Notes under the pieces: model-generated
What the model was told of the DNA's origin: nothing
Databases searched by the model: none
Seen by the model: only the letters and a program-made list of their open reading frames with translations
Shown here: positions 8,707 through 17,120 of the stretch, piece by piece
Numbering within the stretch: position 1 is the stretch's first letter
Layout of the letters: each line of letters opens with the position of its first letter
Translations under genes and position numbers: made by a program
Assembly: GCA_963708905.1 (NCBI GenBank)
Contig: CAVPUV010000052.1
Coordinates: 124,001-188,000, forward strand
Source: SHZL01 sp963708905
GTDB lineage: Bacteria; Pseudomonadota; Gammaproteobacteria; Xanthomonadales; SZUA-36
DNA length: 64,000 nucleotides
Reading direction: 5' to 3'

Positions 8707-10092
8707 ATGACCGAAGAATATCGAACCGAGCGTGACAGCATGGGTGAACTCGAAGTGCCCGCAAGCGCTATGTGGGGTGCGCAAACGCAGCGCGCAGTAC
8801 AGAATTTTCCCGTCAGCGGCTTGCCGCTGCCCAAACAGTTCATCCGTGCACTGGGCCTGATCAAGGAAGCCGCAGCGCATGTCAACCGGGAGCTGGGCCT
8901 GCTGGACGACGGCCGCGCCGGGGCCATTGAGGCGGCAGCACACAGGGTGGCTGCGGGGGAGGTCAACGAGCAGTTTCCGATCGATGTTTTCCAGACCGGT
9001 TCAGGCACCAGTTCGAACATGAATGCCAATGAAGTCATTGCCTACCTCGCCAACCGGGAGGGTGGTCTGGGCATACACCCGAATGATCACGTCAACATGG
9101 GCCAGAGCTCGAATGACGTCATCCCGACCGCGATTCAGGTGAGCGCCTGTCTGCTGGCCAGCGAGGAGCTCATTCCGGCGCTCAGGCATCTGGCCGAAAC
9201 CCTGGATATCAAGGCCGAGGAACTCAGCGGAATCGCCAAGACCGGGCGCACCCATCTGATGGATGCGATGCCGGTCACGTTTACACAGGAACTTGGCTGC
9301 TGGGCCGCTCAGATCCGTTCCGACATCAAACGCATCAAGAGTGCGCTCAAGCGCCTGCGCAAACTGCCCCAGGGCGGCACGGCGGTGGGAACGGGGATCA
9401 ACGCGCACGAGGAGTTTGGCCCGCGCGTGGCTGCGGCGCTGGAGCAAAGGACGGGTGTCAAATTTCGTTCCGCGGATAATTATTTCGAGGGCATGAGTTC
9501 ACAGGATGCCGCGGTGGAGTTGTCCGGTCAGCTCAAAACTCTGGCTTGTTCCCTGATGAAAATCGCCAATGACCTGCGCTTGATGAATTCCGGACCGCTG
9601 GCAGGTTTCGGCGAGATCGAATTGCCGGCATTGCAGCCTGGGTCTTCCATCATGCCGGGCAAGGTCAACCCGGTAATTCCGGAGGCCGTGTGCATGGTCT
9701 GTGCACAGGTGATTGGCAACGATGCCACCATCACCATTGCCGGACAGTCGGGCCTTTTCCAGCTCAATGTGATGTTGCCGGTGGTCGCCCTGAATCTGTT
9801 ACAAAGCCTGGAAATCCTGGCCTCGGTCAGCCGTTTGCTGGCCGATGCAGCCATCAGCGGATTCAAGGTGCGCCAGGACAACATCAGCAAGGCCTTGCAA
9901 CGCAACCCCATCCTGGTCACGGCGCTGAACCCGGTGATTGGCTATGAGTTGGGCGCCGCGACGGCCAAGCAGGCTTATAAAGAGGGCCGGCCCATCAAGG
10001 ATGTCGCGCTGGAGACCACCCATCTCTCAGCCGAGGAACTGGATCGTTTGCTGGATCCGCTGGAAATCACCAGAGGCGGGATCAAGGGTTAA
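8707..10092 (+). CDS. fumC: Class II fumarate hydratase
   Basis: 461 residues from ATG 8707, which follows a GGAG-type ribosome-binding site and matches the usual N-terminus (TERDSMGELEVPASAMWGAQ). An upstream in-frame ATG at 8668 would add 13 residues unlike the family. Motifs present: TGSGTSSNMNANEVIA, HPNDHVNMGQSSNDVIPTA, TGRTHLMDAMPVTF and the signature GSSIMPGKVNPVIPEAV. It is an iron-free, oxygen-stable fumarase converting fumarate to malate. It is monocistronic and converges on the ABC permease gene with only 13 bp between the two stop codons and no recognisable terminator. Confidence 0.97.
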   Translation: MTEEYRTERDSMGELEVPASAMWGAQTQRAVQNFPVSGLPLPKQFIRALGLIKEAAAHVNRELGLLDDGRAGAIEAAAHRVAAGEVNEQFPIDVFQTGSGTSSNMNANEVIAYLANREGGLGIHPNDHVNMGQSSNDVIPTAIQVSACLLASEELIPALRHLAETLDIKAEELSGIAKTGRTHLMDAMPVTFTQELGCWAAQIRSDIKRIKSALKRLRKLPQGGTAVGTGINAHEEFGPRVAAALEQRTGVKFRSADNYFEGMSSQDAAVELSGQLKTLACSLMKIANDLRLMNSGPLAGFGEIELPALQPGSSIMPGKVNPVIPEAVCMVCAQVIGNDATITIAGQSGLFQLNVMLPVVALNLLQSLEILASVSRLLADAAISGFKVRQDNISKALQRNPILVTALNPVIGYELGAATAKQAYKEGRPIKDVALETTHLSAEELDRLLDPLEITRGGIKG

Positions 10093-10105
10093 GGGTGGGC
10101 CGGTG

Positions 10106-11053
10106 CTAGTTGTCGGTCGCCCGCTGCCGTAACCACCATGCACCAGCCAGGAAGGCCGCTGCCACCGCCAGTCCTGCCAGCATCTGCAGCGAGAACAGCC
10201 GGTGCAGCATATTGGCGATGGTGACCGCATGATCGAATGTGCCGCTGCCGGGAACCCCCAGCGCCAGCGTGCCCTGGCGGTCGTGAACCTGTACCGTCAG
10301 TATGGCCGGGCTGTTGGCGACCCATTCACCGATGAGGCCGAACAGGCTGCTGTCCAGCGTGAATGTGCGCAGGAAATCGATCCAGATCTGCAGCACGGCG
10401 AAGATCACCGGCGGGAGCACGGCGAACAACAGTGGAATCCTGGGCGCAAACGCCGACACCAACAAGAGCCAACCGTAAAAGGGCAGGAACCAAACCGATG
10501 CGGTGAGGTAGCTGAACAGAACCATAAACCAGCCGTGCAGTGGATTGGCCAGGCTCAGGAACAGCGTCCACGGGTTCTCGCCGACGGACATCACCATCAC
10601 CGAGGCGATGATGGCCATGGCAACCTGGGTCAGGACAAAAACGATCCAGAACATCACTGGTGCAAGCAGCATGGCGGCCAGCAGCTTGGATGTTATGGTC
10701 AGCGCGTCCGAGGCAGGCATGGATTTCCAGAACAGGATGCTGCGGTCCTTGCGGTCGTCATACAGAGCCCCGAGCAGGTAAAAGAACACCACGAATGACA
10801 GGACGACGGTGAAAAACACCGAAGTGCCGAGCATCACTTCGTGAAAATGGGCAGCGCGGAATTCAGCAGGCTGCTGCGCCAGCGCACGCACCCCTTCCTT
10901 GAACGTATACAGTTCATTGTCGAAATGAGCAGTGGTGAAAATCGCCATCAACAGCAAGGCCACGCAAATACCGCCAATGACCAGTGGTGTGGTACGGAAT
11001 GCGCCTTTGTTTTCCCAGAATTCCCTGTACAGCAGGGCTATCAGACGTTTCAT
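10106..11053 (-). CDS. ABC-2 type transporter permease
   Basis: 315-residue integral membrane protein with about six hydrophobic segments, the first near residues 20-42 (PLVIGGICVALLLMAIF) and the last near the C-terminus (LQMLAGLAVAAAFLAGAWWL). The N-terminal LIALLYREFWENKGAFR and a large loop between the first two helices resemble YtrC/D-like ABC-2 permeases. Its ATG overlaps the stop of the ATPase gene (ATGA), so the two form one transporter. The C-terminus converges on fumC. The substrate is unknown; homologous GntR-ABC operons in other bacteria respond to cell-wall-active compounds, but nothing here shows that directly. Confidence 0.8.
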   Translation of the reverse strand: MKRLIALLYREFWENKGAFRTTPLVIGGICVALLLMAIFTTAHFDNELYTFKEGVRALAQQPAEFRAAHFHEVMLGTSVFFTVVLSFVVFFYLLGALYDDRKDRSILFWKSMPASDALTITSKLLAAMLLAPVMFWIVFVLTQVAMAIIASVMVMSVGENPWTLFLSLANPLHGWFMVLFSYLTASVWFLPFYGWLLLVSAFAPRIPLLFAVLPPVIFAVLQIWIDFLRTFTLDSSLFGLIGEWVANSPAILTVQVHDRQGTLALGVPGSGTFDHAVTIANMLHRLFSLQMLAGLAVAAAFLAGAWWLRQRATDN

Positions 11054-11907
11054 GACTCAGCCTCGCTCATGGTGGCGACAAAGAGGTCGGCAACGCTGGG
11101 TGTATGTAGTTCTCCCAACTCTGCGATCTTTTTTCGATCTCCGCCGTGATATAAAAAGATATGGCGGCCGAACATTTCGCGTTCATGCAAGGGCCCCAGC
11201 GCCCGCGCCGCATCGGCATTGAGCGGCGTGACCGTCAGCTCGGCGTAACTGGTTTCGATTTCATCCATGCCGCAATTCAGCACGATCCTGCCATCGTTGA
11301 TGAACACCAGGTCAGTCAGAATGTGTTCCACTTCCTCCACCTGGTGGGTGGTGATCAGAATGGTTCTTTGATCATCGAAATAGTCGTTGAGAAGGTTCGA
11401 GTAAAACTGCTTGCGGTACAGGATGTCCAACCCCAGGGTGGGTTCATCCAGCACCAGTAATTTCACATCTATGGCCATGACCAGAGCCAGATGCAGTTGC
11501 GTTACCATGCCCTTGGAAAGCTGCTTGACCCTGCTGTCCTGCGAAATCTTTGTCCGGGCCAGATACTGCAAACATTTTTCCCTGGAAAACTTCGGGTGCA
11601 GCTGGCCGGTCAGCTCGATCAACTGCCAGACCTTGATCCAGCGCGGCAGCACCGCGACGTCGGCGATAAAACATACGTTTTCCATCAGCTCGGCGCGGTG
11701 TCTTGCCGGGTTAAGTCCCAGCACATCCAGATGGCCTTCGAAAGTCGTCAAGCCAAGAATGGCTTTCATTAACGTCGTCTTGCCTGCGCCATTGGGTCCG
11801 ATCAGGCCGACAATACGTCCCGCCGGAATCTCCAGATCGACATGGTCGACAGCCAAAGTGTGGCCAAAGCGCTTGCTCAATCCGTGAGCGGAGATGATCG
11901 CATTCAT
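11050..11907 (-). CDS. ABC transporter ATP-binding protein
   Basis: 285-residue ATPase. Walker A is GPNGAGKTTLMK (about residues 38-49), the signature is the variant QLSKGM, Walker B is LLVLDEPTLGLD and the switch histidine lies in ILITTHQVEEVE. The C-terminal 60 residues form an accessory domain. It belongs to the exporter-type ATPases paired with ABC-2 permeases. It overlaps the GntR regulator upstream and the permease downstream, both by 4 bp, so the three proteins are translationally coupled. The LSKGM signature (instead of LSGGQ) is common in this subgroup. Confidence 0.9.
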   Translation of the reverse strand: MNAIISAHGLSKRFGHTLAVDHVDLEIPAGRIVGLIGPNGAGKTTLMKAILGLTTFEGHLDVLGLNPARHRAELMENVCFIADVAVLPRWIKVWQLIELTGQLHPKFSREKCLQYLARTKISQDSRVKQLSKGMVTQLHLALVMAIDVKLLVLDEPTLGLDILYRKQFYSNLLNDYFDDQRTILITTHQVEEVEHILTDLVFINDGRIVLNCGMDEIETSYAELTVTPLNADAARALGPLHEREMFGRHIFLYHGGDRKKIAELGELHTPSVADLFVATMSEAES

Positions 11908-12278
11908 TCTTTTTGGCCCCCGTTAGTCCCCGTACTGTTCAGCAGTTCATTTACATCCATCTGTAATTGTTCTATGCGTTTGAGAATGGCCGGCCATTCC
12001 TTGTTCAGAAATTTGTCCCGCTCCGATGCAATCAGCCTGGCGCGGGCGCCTTTGCGCACGAACATCCCCAGTCCACGGTGTTTCTCCACCAGGCCATCAT
12101 CCACCAGGGCTTGGTAGGATTTGGAAACGGTAATCGGGTTGAGTTGAAAATTGGATGCCACGGTACGCACCGAAGGCAGTGCGTCACCCTCGGCCAGGGT
12201 TCCATCCAGGATCATCGCAACCGTGCGTTCCTTGAGTTGCCAGTAGATCGGTTCTATGTCATTCCAACGTGTCGACAT
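11904..12278 (-). CDS. GntR family transcriptional regulator (YtrA-like)
   Basis: 124 residues: an N-terminal winged helix (YWQLKERTVAMILDGTLAEGD, with LPSVRTVASNFQLNPITVSK as the recognition part) and only about 45 residues beyond it. The short effector region is typical of the YtrA subfamily, which usually represses the ABC transporter operon it belongs to. It starts 7 bp after the stop of a small membrane protein and overlaps the ATPase gene by 4 bp. The inverted repeat AGTG-N8-CACT over the operon's likely -10 box is the obvious candidate operator. Confidence 0.88.
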   Translation of the reverse strand: MSTRWNDIEPIYWQLKERTVAMILDGTLAEGDALPSVRTVASNFQLNPITVSKSYQALVDDGLVEKHRGLGMFVRKGARARLIASERDKFLNKEWPAILKRIEQLQMDVNELLNSTGTNGGQKE

Positions 12279-12285
12279 CAGCGGA

Positions 12286-12528
12286 TCAGCGGAAAATCAT
12301 CAGGCTGATCTTGAAGCCCGGGTGAGCAACTGTCTGCACCTCGGGGAGGGATTCCTGCTCTGGCTCCGATGGCTGTTGCCCGGCGGAGGCGGACAGGTTC
12401 AAGGAGCGGTCACTGGTAAACATCGGCTCACTGTTTCCCGCCAGAAATGCGATCAACAGCAATATAGCGCTGATTACGGAAAGACTGTTGGAAACTCTGG
12501 GTGGTAAATTTTGGCGAAGGCGCAACAT
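12286..12528 (-). CDS. Small single-helix membrane protein, first gene of the GntR-ABC operon
   Basis: 80 residues from ATG 12528. A basic N-terminus (MLRLRQNLPPRVSN) precedes one hydrophobic helix (VISAILLLIAFLAG, about residues 17-30), and a polar Ser/Gln/Glu-rich tail probably lies outside the membrane. I do not recognise a family. The reading frame is open to 12645, but the longer form would span the predicted promoter. Support for a real gene is its position between a good promoter and gntR and its 7-bp spacing to the gntR start. It could be an accessory or sensing subunit of the transporter; that is inference. Confidence 0.55.
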   Translation of the reverse strand: MLRLRQNLPPRVSNSLSVISAILLLIAFLAGNSEPMFTSDRSLNLSASAGQQPSEPEQESLPEVQTVAHPGFKISLMIFR

Positions 12529-12563
12529 GGTGATTACCCTGGCTCTGTATTCTTTAGTGATGT

Positions 12564-12605
12564 AGTGAAGTATAACACTGATTTTGGATAATGCAAGCAG
12601 CTTGC
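12564..12605 (-). promoter_or_regulatory. Promoter and candidate operators of the small protein-GntR-ABC operon
   Basis: On the minus strand, TTGCAT (plus positions 12591-12596) and TATACT (12569-12574) are separated by 16 bp, giving a good sigma-70 promoter that would start transcription about 35 nt before the ATG at 12528. The -10 box is embedded in the inverted repeat AGTGAAGTATAACACT (12564-12579, arms AGTG/CACT), and the -35 overlaps the hyphenated palindrome GCAAGCAGCTTGC (12593-12605). Overlap of a palindrome with the core promoter fits repression by the co-encoded GntR protein; which palindrome is bound is not known. Confidence 0.5.
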
Positions 12606-12740
12606 ACCGATGCAGGTCGATGATGTCTGCAAAGAGATTTGCCATGGCCCATTGTTAGTAGGACAATTCGCTACTCGAATGACCCAGGTATCTCGAAGGA
12701 CCTGGATCCCGTGAGTTTTCAGACAAGGAGTGAACAGGTA

Positions 12741-13430
12741 ATGAGAAATCTTTTTGCTTTGGGTTTGCTGGTGGCATTGGCACCCATGAGCGGTACGGCG
12801 CTGGCGGCAAAACCGGAAACAGATGCCCAGAAACTCGGTTACATCATTGGTATGGATATAGGCACATCGCTGAAGCAGCAGGGATCGGATATCGACCTGG
12901 ACACTCTGTTCGCGGCCATTCGCACAACCTATAAGGGAGAGACTCCGGAATTGACACCAGAAGAGGCTGCCAGCATTCGTGAAGCGTTCATCGCCAGCAG
13001 ACGTGCTGCCGCGGAAACCGAACGGCAGGCCCTGGCAACGACGAATGCTGCAGAGGGAGACAAGTTCCTGCTGGAGAACCGGGCCAAGGAAGGCGTGGTG
13101 GTAACGGACAGTGGCTTGCAATATCAGGTTATTGAAACGGGAAAAGGCCCAAAGCCAGCCGCAACGGACAAGGTGACCGTGCATTATCGCGGCACCTTGC
13201 TGAACGGAGAGGAATTCGACAGCTCCTATTCAAGGGGTGAGCCCATTTCTTTTGAGCTTGACAAGGTGATTGCAGGCTGGACGGAAGGTGTCCAGCTGAT
13301 GCCGGTCGGCAGCAAGTTCATGTTTTTCATTCCACCCGATCTGGCTTATGGCGCGGCAGGCGGCGGACCGATTGGGCCAAATGCCACTTTGATATTCCAG
13401 GTTGAGCTGTTGGGTATCGATGGCAAGTAA
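12741..13430 (+). CDS. FKBP-type peptidyl-prolyl isomerase, exported (FklB/FkpA/Mip-like)
   Basis: 229 residues from ATG 12741, preceded by AAGGAG. The N-terminus (RNLFALGLLVALAPMSGTALA) is a Sec signal peptide with likely cleavage after ALA. Residues about 25-110 form the helical dimerisation domain (AQKLGYIIGMDIGTSLKQQG), and residues about 125-227 the FKBP domain, with VTVHYRGTLLNGEEFDSSY, FELDKVIAGWTEGVQLM and FIPPDLAYG. It is a periplasmic or outer-membrane-associated folding catalyst. The reading frame remains open upstream to 12639, but that part has no signal-like features. A strong hairpin terminator follows. Confidence 0.92.
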   Translation: MRNLFALGLLVALAPMSGTALAAKPETDAQKLGYIIGMDIGTSLKQQGSDIDLDTLFAAIRTTYKGETPELTPEEAASIREAFIASRRAAAETERQALATTNAAEGDKFLLENRAKEGVVVTDSGLQYQVIETGKGPKPAATDKVTVHYRGTLLNGEEFDSSYSRGEPISFELDKVIAGWTEGVQLMPVGSKFMFFIPPDLAYGAAGGGPIGPNATLIFQVELLGIDGK

Positions 13431-13451
13431 TCCCGAGTGAACGTCGACAGG

Positions 13452-13477
13452 AAAAAGGCACCCACGGGTGCCTTTTT
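13452..13477 (+). terminator. Bidirectional intrinsic terminator after the FKBP gene
   Basis: AAAAAGGCACCC followed by GGGTGCCTTTTT forms a perfect 12-bp inverted repeat with a two-base centre (effectively a four-base loop), flanked by A and T runs. It ends transcription 20-50 bp after the FKBP stop codon and separates it from the sugar-nucleotide genes. Confidence 0.9.
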
Positions 13478-13572
13478 CTCACGCGGAACTCCCCTGTGCA
13501 GGTAAAATGCAAGTCGATGTTTGCGACCTACACCCTCATCAATCGAAGACCAAGTATGAACAGGTACCCCGG

Positions 13573-14580
13573 GTGAAAACGATCGTCACCGGTGCGGCAG
13601 GGTTCATCGGCATGCATACCGCGATGAGCTTGCTCGATGGTGGTCACGAAGTGGTCGGTATCGATAATCTGAATGACTACTACGATCTCCGGCTGAAACA
13701 GGACAGGCTGGAAATCTTGCGCCAGCGCGCCGGCTTTCGTTTCTTTCATCTCGACATCGCCGATGGTGCGGCGATTGCTCAGACAGTGGCTGCTGAGCAG
13801 CCAGACCGGCTGGTGCATCTGGCGGCCCAGGCAGGTGTGCGCTACTCGCTGGAAAATCCCATGGCCTATGTTTCATCCAACCTGGCGGGCTTCGCCTCCG
13901 TCCTGGAAGCCTGCCGGCACAGCCAGGTTCCGCACCTGATTTATGCCTCGTCGAGTTCGGTTTATGGTAACAATACCCACGTGCCGTTTTCCGAACATGA
14001 CCCGGTAGATCATCCCCTTTCTTTGTATGCTGCCAGCAAGCGGGCCAATGAACTGATGGCGCATGCTTATGCCCACCTCTACGACCTGCCGGTCACCGGT
14101 CTGCGTTTCTTTACCGTGTACGGCCCGTGGGGCCGGCCGGACATGGCGCCAATCCTGTTTGCGCGGGCGATCTGCGAAGGAAAGACCATTCGTGTTTTCA
14201 ATCATGGCAATCACCAACGGGATTTCACTTATGTGGGTGACATCGTGCAAGGGGTGGTGGCGGTGGCGCTGCAGAAAGTGTCCCGCTCCAGTTTCGCTGT
14301 GGCCATGAATTCTGACCCGGCAACGAGCACCGCGCCCTTTCGTCTTTACAATATGGGTAACGGCGCGCCGGTAAAGCTGATGGATTTTCTCGCTACGCTG
14401 GAACAATGTCTGGGTAAAAAAGCCCGGCTGGAAATGACCGGCGCCCAGCCCGGTGACGTGCTGGATACCTGGGCCGATTGCAGCGACCTTGAACGGGATT
14501 TCGGCTACCGGCCGCAGACGTCTCTGGCTCACGGCATGGAGCGGTTTATCGCCTGGTTCAAAGAATATTACCGCTTGTGA
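13573..14580 (+). CDS. NAD-dependent UDP-glucuronate 4-epimerase-like protein
   Basis: 335 residues from GTG 13573. Extended SDR fold: TGAAGFIGMHTAMSLL is the NAD-binding loop, IDNLNDYYDLRLKQDRL is characteristic of UDP-glucuronate epimerases (CapI/WbpP type), the catalytic pair is in SLYAASKRANELM and the substrate segment is RFFTVYGPWGRPDM. It interconverts UDP-glucuronate and UDP-galacturonate for surface polysaccharide. The frame is open to 13468, but the upstream part overlaps the terminator and does not resemble the family; no strong ribosome-binding site precedes the GTG, so the start is uncertain. ugd, 89 bp downstream, would supply its substrate. Confidence 0.85.
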   Translation: MKTIVTGAAGFIGMHTAMSLLDGGHEVVGIDNLNDYYDLRLKQDRLEILRQRAGFRFFHLDIADGAAIAQTVAAEQPDRLVHLAAQAGVRYSLENPMAYVSSNLAGFASVLEACRHSQVPHLIYASSSSVYGNNTHVPFSEHDPVDHPLSLYAASKRANELMAHAYAHLYDLPVTGLRFFTVYGPWGRPDMAPILFARAICEGKTIRVFNHGNHQRDFTYVGDIVQGVVAVALQKVSRSSFAVAMNSDPATSTAPFRLYNMGNGAPVKLMDFLATLEQCLGKKARLEMTGAQPGDVLDTWADCSDLERDFGYRPQTSLAHGMERFIAWFKEYYRL

Positions 14581-14669
14581 GCGAGTCGCAACATGCAAGA
14601 TTTGAATGATGAAATAATGACGTTTTCCGGGCGCGCCAGCAGGTGGCCCAATAACGCGAGAAGCATGGT

Positions 14670-15992
14670 ATGAGAATTTCGATAGTTGGCAGCGGTTATG
14701 TCGGTTTGGTGAGCGGGGCCGGTTTGTCCGAGGTCGGGCACCATGTTTTGTGCATGGACATTGACGACAAAAGGATAACGGGTTTGCGCAACGGGGTCGT
14801 CCCGATCTTTGAACCCGGACTGGAGTCCATGCTGCGGCATAATGCAGCACAGGGGCGGTTTGATTTTACCACTTCGCTTGCCGATGCCGTGGCTCATGCC
14901 GACATTTTGCTTATCGCGGTAGGTACGCCACCCGGTGAGGATGGTTCCGCCGATCTCAGTCATGTCCTGTCTGTGGCCGCCGGCATTGGCCGGTGCATGG
15001 AGAGCGCGTTGCTGGTGGTGATCAAATCCACCGTGCCCGTCGGCACCTGCGAAAAAGTCAAAAGGGCCATTGAAGCTGAACTGAGACAGCGGGGAGTCGA
15101 AGTCGCGTTTGACGTGGCGTCCAATCCGGAGTTTCTCAAGGAAGGATCAGCCATTGCGGATTTCATGAAGCCGGACCGTATTGTTGTGGGAACCGAAAGC
15201 GCCAAGGCTGAACTGCTGCTGCGTGAGCTTTACGCCCCGTTCAATCGCAATCATGAGAAGTTGCTGAGCATGGATATCCGTTCATCGGAGCTGACGAAGT
15301 ATGCCGCCAATGCCATGCTGGCGACCAAAATCAGCCTGATGAATGAACTCTCGAACATTGCCGAACGTGTTGGCGCCGATATCGAGCACGTGCGCATTGG
15401 CATCGGCTCTGACCCGCGAATCGGCTACGCGTTTATCTACCCGGGCGTTGGTTATGGCGGTTCATGTTTTCCCAAGGATGTCAGGGCACTCGAGCGCACG
15501 GCGAGCCAGTCTGGTTATGTGGCCGAATTGCTGCGCGCGGTGGAAGCGGTGAACAGCCGCCAGAAGAGCAAGCCCTATGAATTGTTGCAGCGGCATTTTG
15601 GCACCGGACTGGCCTCATGTCGTATTGCCATCTGGGGATTGGCGTTCAAGCCCAATACCGACGATATTCGCGAAGCGCCCAGCATTGAACTGATCGACAC
15701 GCTGTTGCAGCAGGGTGTCAACGTCGTGGCGCATGATCCGGAAGCGGGAGCGGCGACGGCCCAACTGTTCGCCGGACGGCCAGGTTTTGCCGTGTCTGCC
15801 GATCCTTACCAGGCAGCCCAGGGTTGCGATGCACTCGTACTGCTTACAGAATGGAAGCTGTACTGGGCGCCGGACTTTGAACGCCTGCGCACCGGTATGA
15901 GTCAGGCGGTGATATTGGATGGGCGCAATATCTGGTCACCACAGGTCGTGCGCCAGCGCGGGTTTACGTATTATGCAATCGGCCGCCCCTGA
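14670..15992 (+). CDS. ugd: UDP-glucose 6-dehydrogenase
   Basis: 440 residues. The N-terminal Rossmann motif is ISIVGSGYVGLVSG, the conserved STVPVGTCEKV and NPEFLKEGSAIADF follow, the catalytic cysteine is in GYGGSCFPKDVRAL (near residue 265) and the C-terminal UDP-binding domain contains IWGLAFKPNTDDIREAPS. It oxidises UDP-glucose to UDP-glucuronate in two NAD-dependent steps. With the epimerase just upstream it forms a UDP-glucose to UDP-galacturonate route. Length and active-site residues are normal. Confidence 0.95.
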   Translation: MRISIVGSGYVGLVSGAGLSEVGHHVLCMDIDDKRITGLRNGVVPIFEPGLESMLRHNAAQGRFDFTTSLADAVAHADILLIAVGTPPGEDGSADLSHVLSVAAGIGRCMESALLVVIKSTVPVGTCEKVKRAIEAELRQRGVEVAFDVASNPEFLKEGSAIADFMKPDRIVVGTESAKAELLLRELYAPFNRNHEKLLSMDIRSSELTKYAANAMLATKISLMNELSNIAERVGADIEHVRIGIGSDPRIGYAFIYPGVGYGGSCFPKDVRALERTASQSGYVAELLRAVEAVNSRQKSKPYELLQRHFGTGLASCRIAIWGLAFKPNTDDIREAPSIELIDTLLQQGVNVVAHDPEAGAATAQLFAGRPGFAVSADPYQAAQGCDALVLLTEWKLYWAPDFERLRTGMSQAVILDGRNIWSPQVVRQRGFTYYAIGRP

Positions 15993-16019
15993 GTGGCGCA
16001 TACACGGACTCTGGTAAAG

Positions 16020-17120
16020 ATGACTAAAAGAGCATTGATAACGGGCATTACCGGTCAGGATGGCGCCTATCTCGCTGAGTTCCTGCTGGCCAAGGGCTAC
16101 GAAGTGCATGGCATCAAAAGGCGCGCTTCGCTGATCAATACCCAGCGCATCGATCACCTGTACATCGATCCGCACGTGGAACACGGGCGGCTGCACCTGC
16201 ACTATGGCGACATGACCGATGGCTCCAGTCTGTTGCGCACCGTCCAGGCGGTAAAACCGCATGAAATCTACAACCTGGCAGCGCAAAGCCACGTGGCTGT
16301 TTCCTTCGAAGAACCCGAATACACTGCCGAGTCGGATGCGGTCGGCACTTTGCGCTTGTTGGAGGCCATCCGTAATCTCGGGATGGAAAATGACTGCCGT
16401 TTCTACCAGGCATCCACTTCAGAATTATTTGGCAAGGTACAGGAGACGCCGCAAAAGGAAACGACCCCTTTCTGGCCGCGCTCGCCCTATGGCGTGGCCA
16501 AACTCTATGCCTACTGGATCGTGGTGAATTACCGCGAGTCTTACCAGCTGTTTGCCTGCAATGGCATCCTGTTCAATCACGAGTCGCCGTTGCGTGGTGA
16601 AACTTTTGTCACGCGTAAAATCACGCGCGGGCTCGCGCGCATTGCCTGGGGCCTGGATGACTGTGTTTATCTCGGCAACCTGGACGCACGGCGTGACTGG
16701 GGACATGCACGGGATTATGTCGAGGCCCAATGGCTGATGCTGCAGCAGGACCAGGCGCGCGACTTTGTCATCGCCACCGGCGTGCAGCATTCGGTACGGG
16801 ACTTTGTCAATGCCACGGCCGCCCATATGGGTCTGCAGCTTGAATGGCTTGGCGAAGGTGTGGGGGAACACGCCGTGGTCGCCGCTTCGAAACACCCTGA
16901 ACTGCAGTTCGACAGCGGCGATGTACTGGTGCGCATCGACCCGCGCTACTACCGGCCGGCCGAAGTCGAGACCCTCTTGGGGGACGCCTCGCTGGCCCAT
17001 GAACTGTTGGGCTGGAAGGCGGCAACGCCGTTTAATGAACTGGTACGCGAAATGGCGCAAAGCGATCTGCGCCTGGCCAGGGAGGAAGCGCTCATCCAGA
17101 ATCACCGGGCCGAGGCGTGA
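16020..17120 (+). CDS. gmd: GDP-mannose 4,6-dehydratase
   Basis: 366 residues from ATG 16020; an upstream in-frame ATG at 15993 would add nine atypical residues. TKRALITGITGQDGAYLAEF is the family's invariant N-terminus, followed by GIKRRASLINTQRIDHLY, YQASTSELFGKVQETPQ, the YxxxK pair in SPYGVAKLYAYW and FNHESPLRGETFVTRKI. It makes GDP-4-keto-6-deoxymannose, precursor of GDP-fucose, GDP-rhamnose or GDP-perosamine. The next gene, overlapping by 4 bp, is the fucose synthase, so GDP-L-fucose is the likely product. Confidence 0.97.
   Translation: MTKRALITGITGQDGAYLAEFLLAKGYEVHGIKRRASLINTQRIDHLYIDPHVEHGRLHLHYGDMTDGSSLLRTVQAVKPHEIYNLAAQSHVAVSFEEPEYTAESDAVGTLRLLEAIRNLGMENDCRFYQASTSELFGKVQETPQKETTPFWPRSPYGVAKLYAYWIVVNYRESYQLFACNGILFNHESPLRGETFVTRKITRGLARIAWGLDDCVYLGNLDARRDWGHARDYVEAQWLMLQQDQARDFVIATGVQHSVRDFVNATAAHMGLQLEWLGEGVGEHAVVAASKHPELQFDSGDVLVRIDPRYYRPAEVETLLGDASLAHELLGWKAATPFNELVREMAQSDLRLAREEALIQNHRAEA

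Noticed and set aside
13873..14850. 325-codon minus-strand frame across the epimerase and the start of ugd
   Set aside because: It spans the junction of two clear plus-strand genes and encodes no recognisable motifs.
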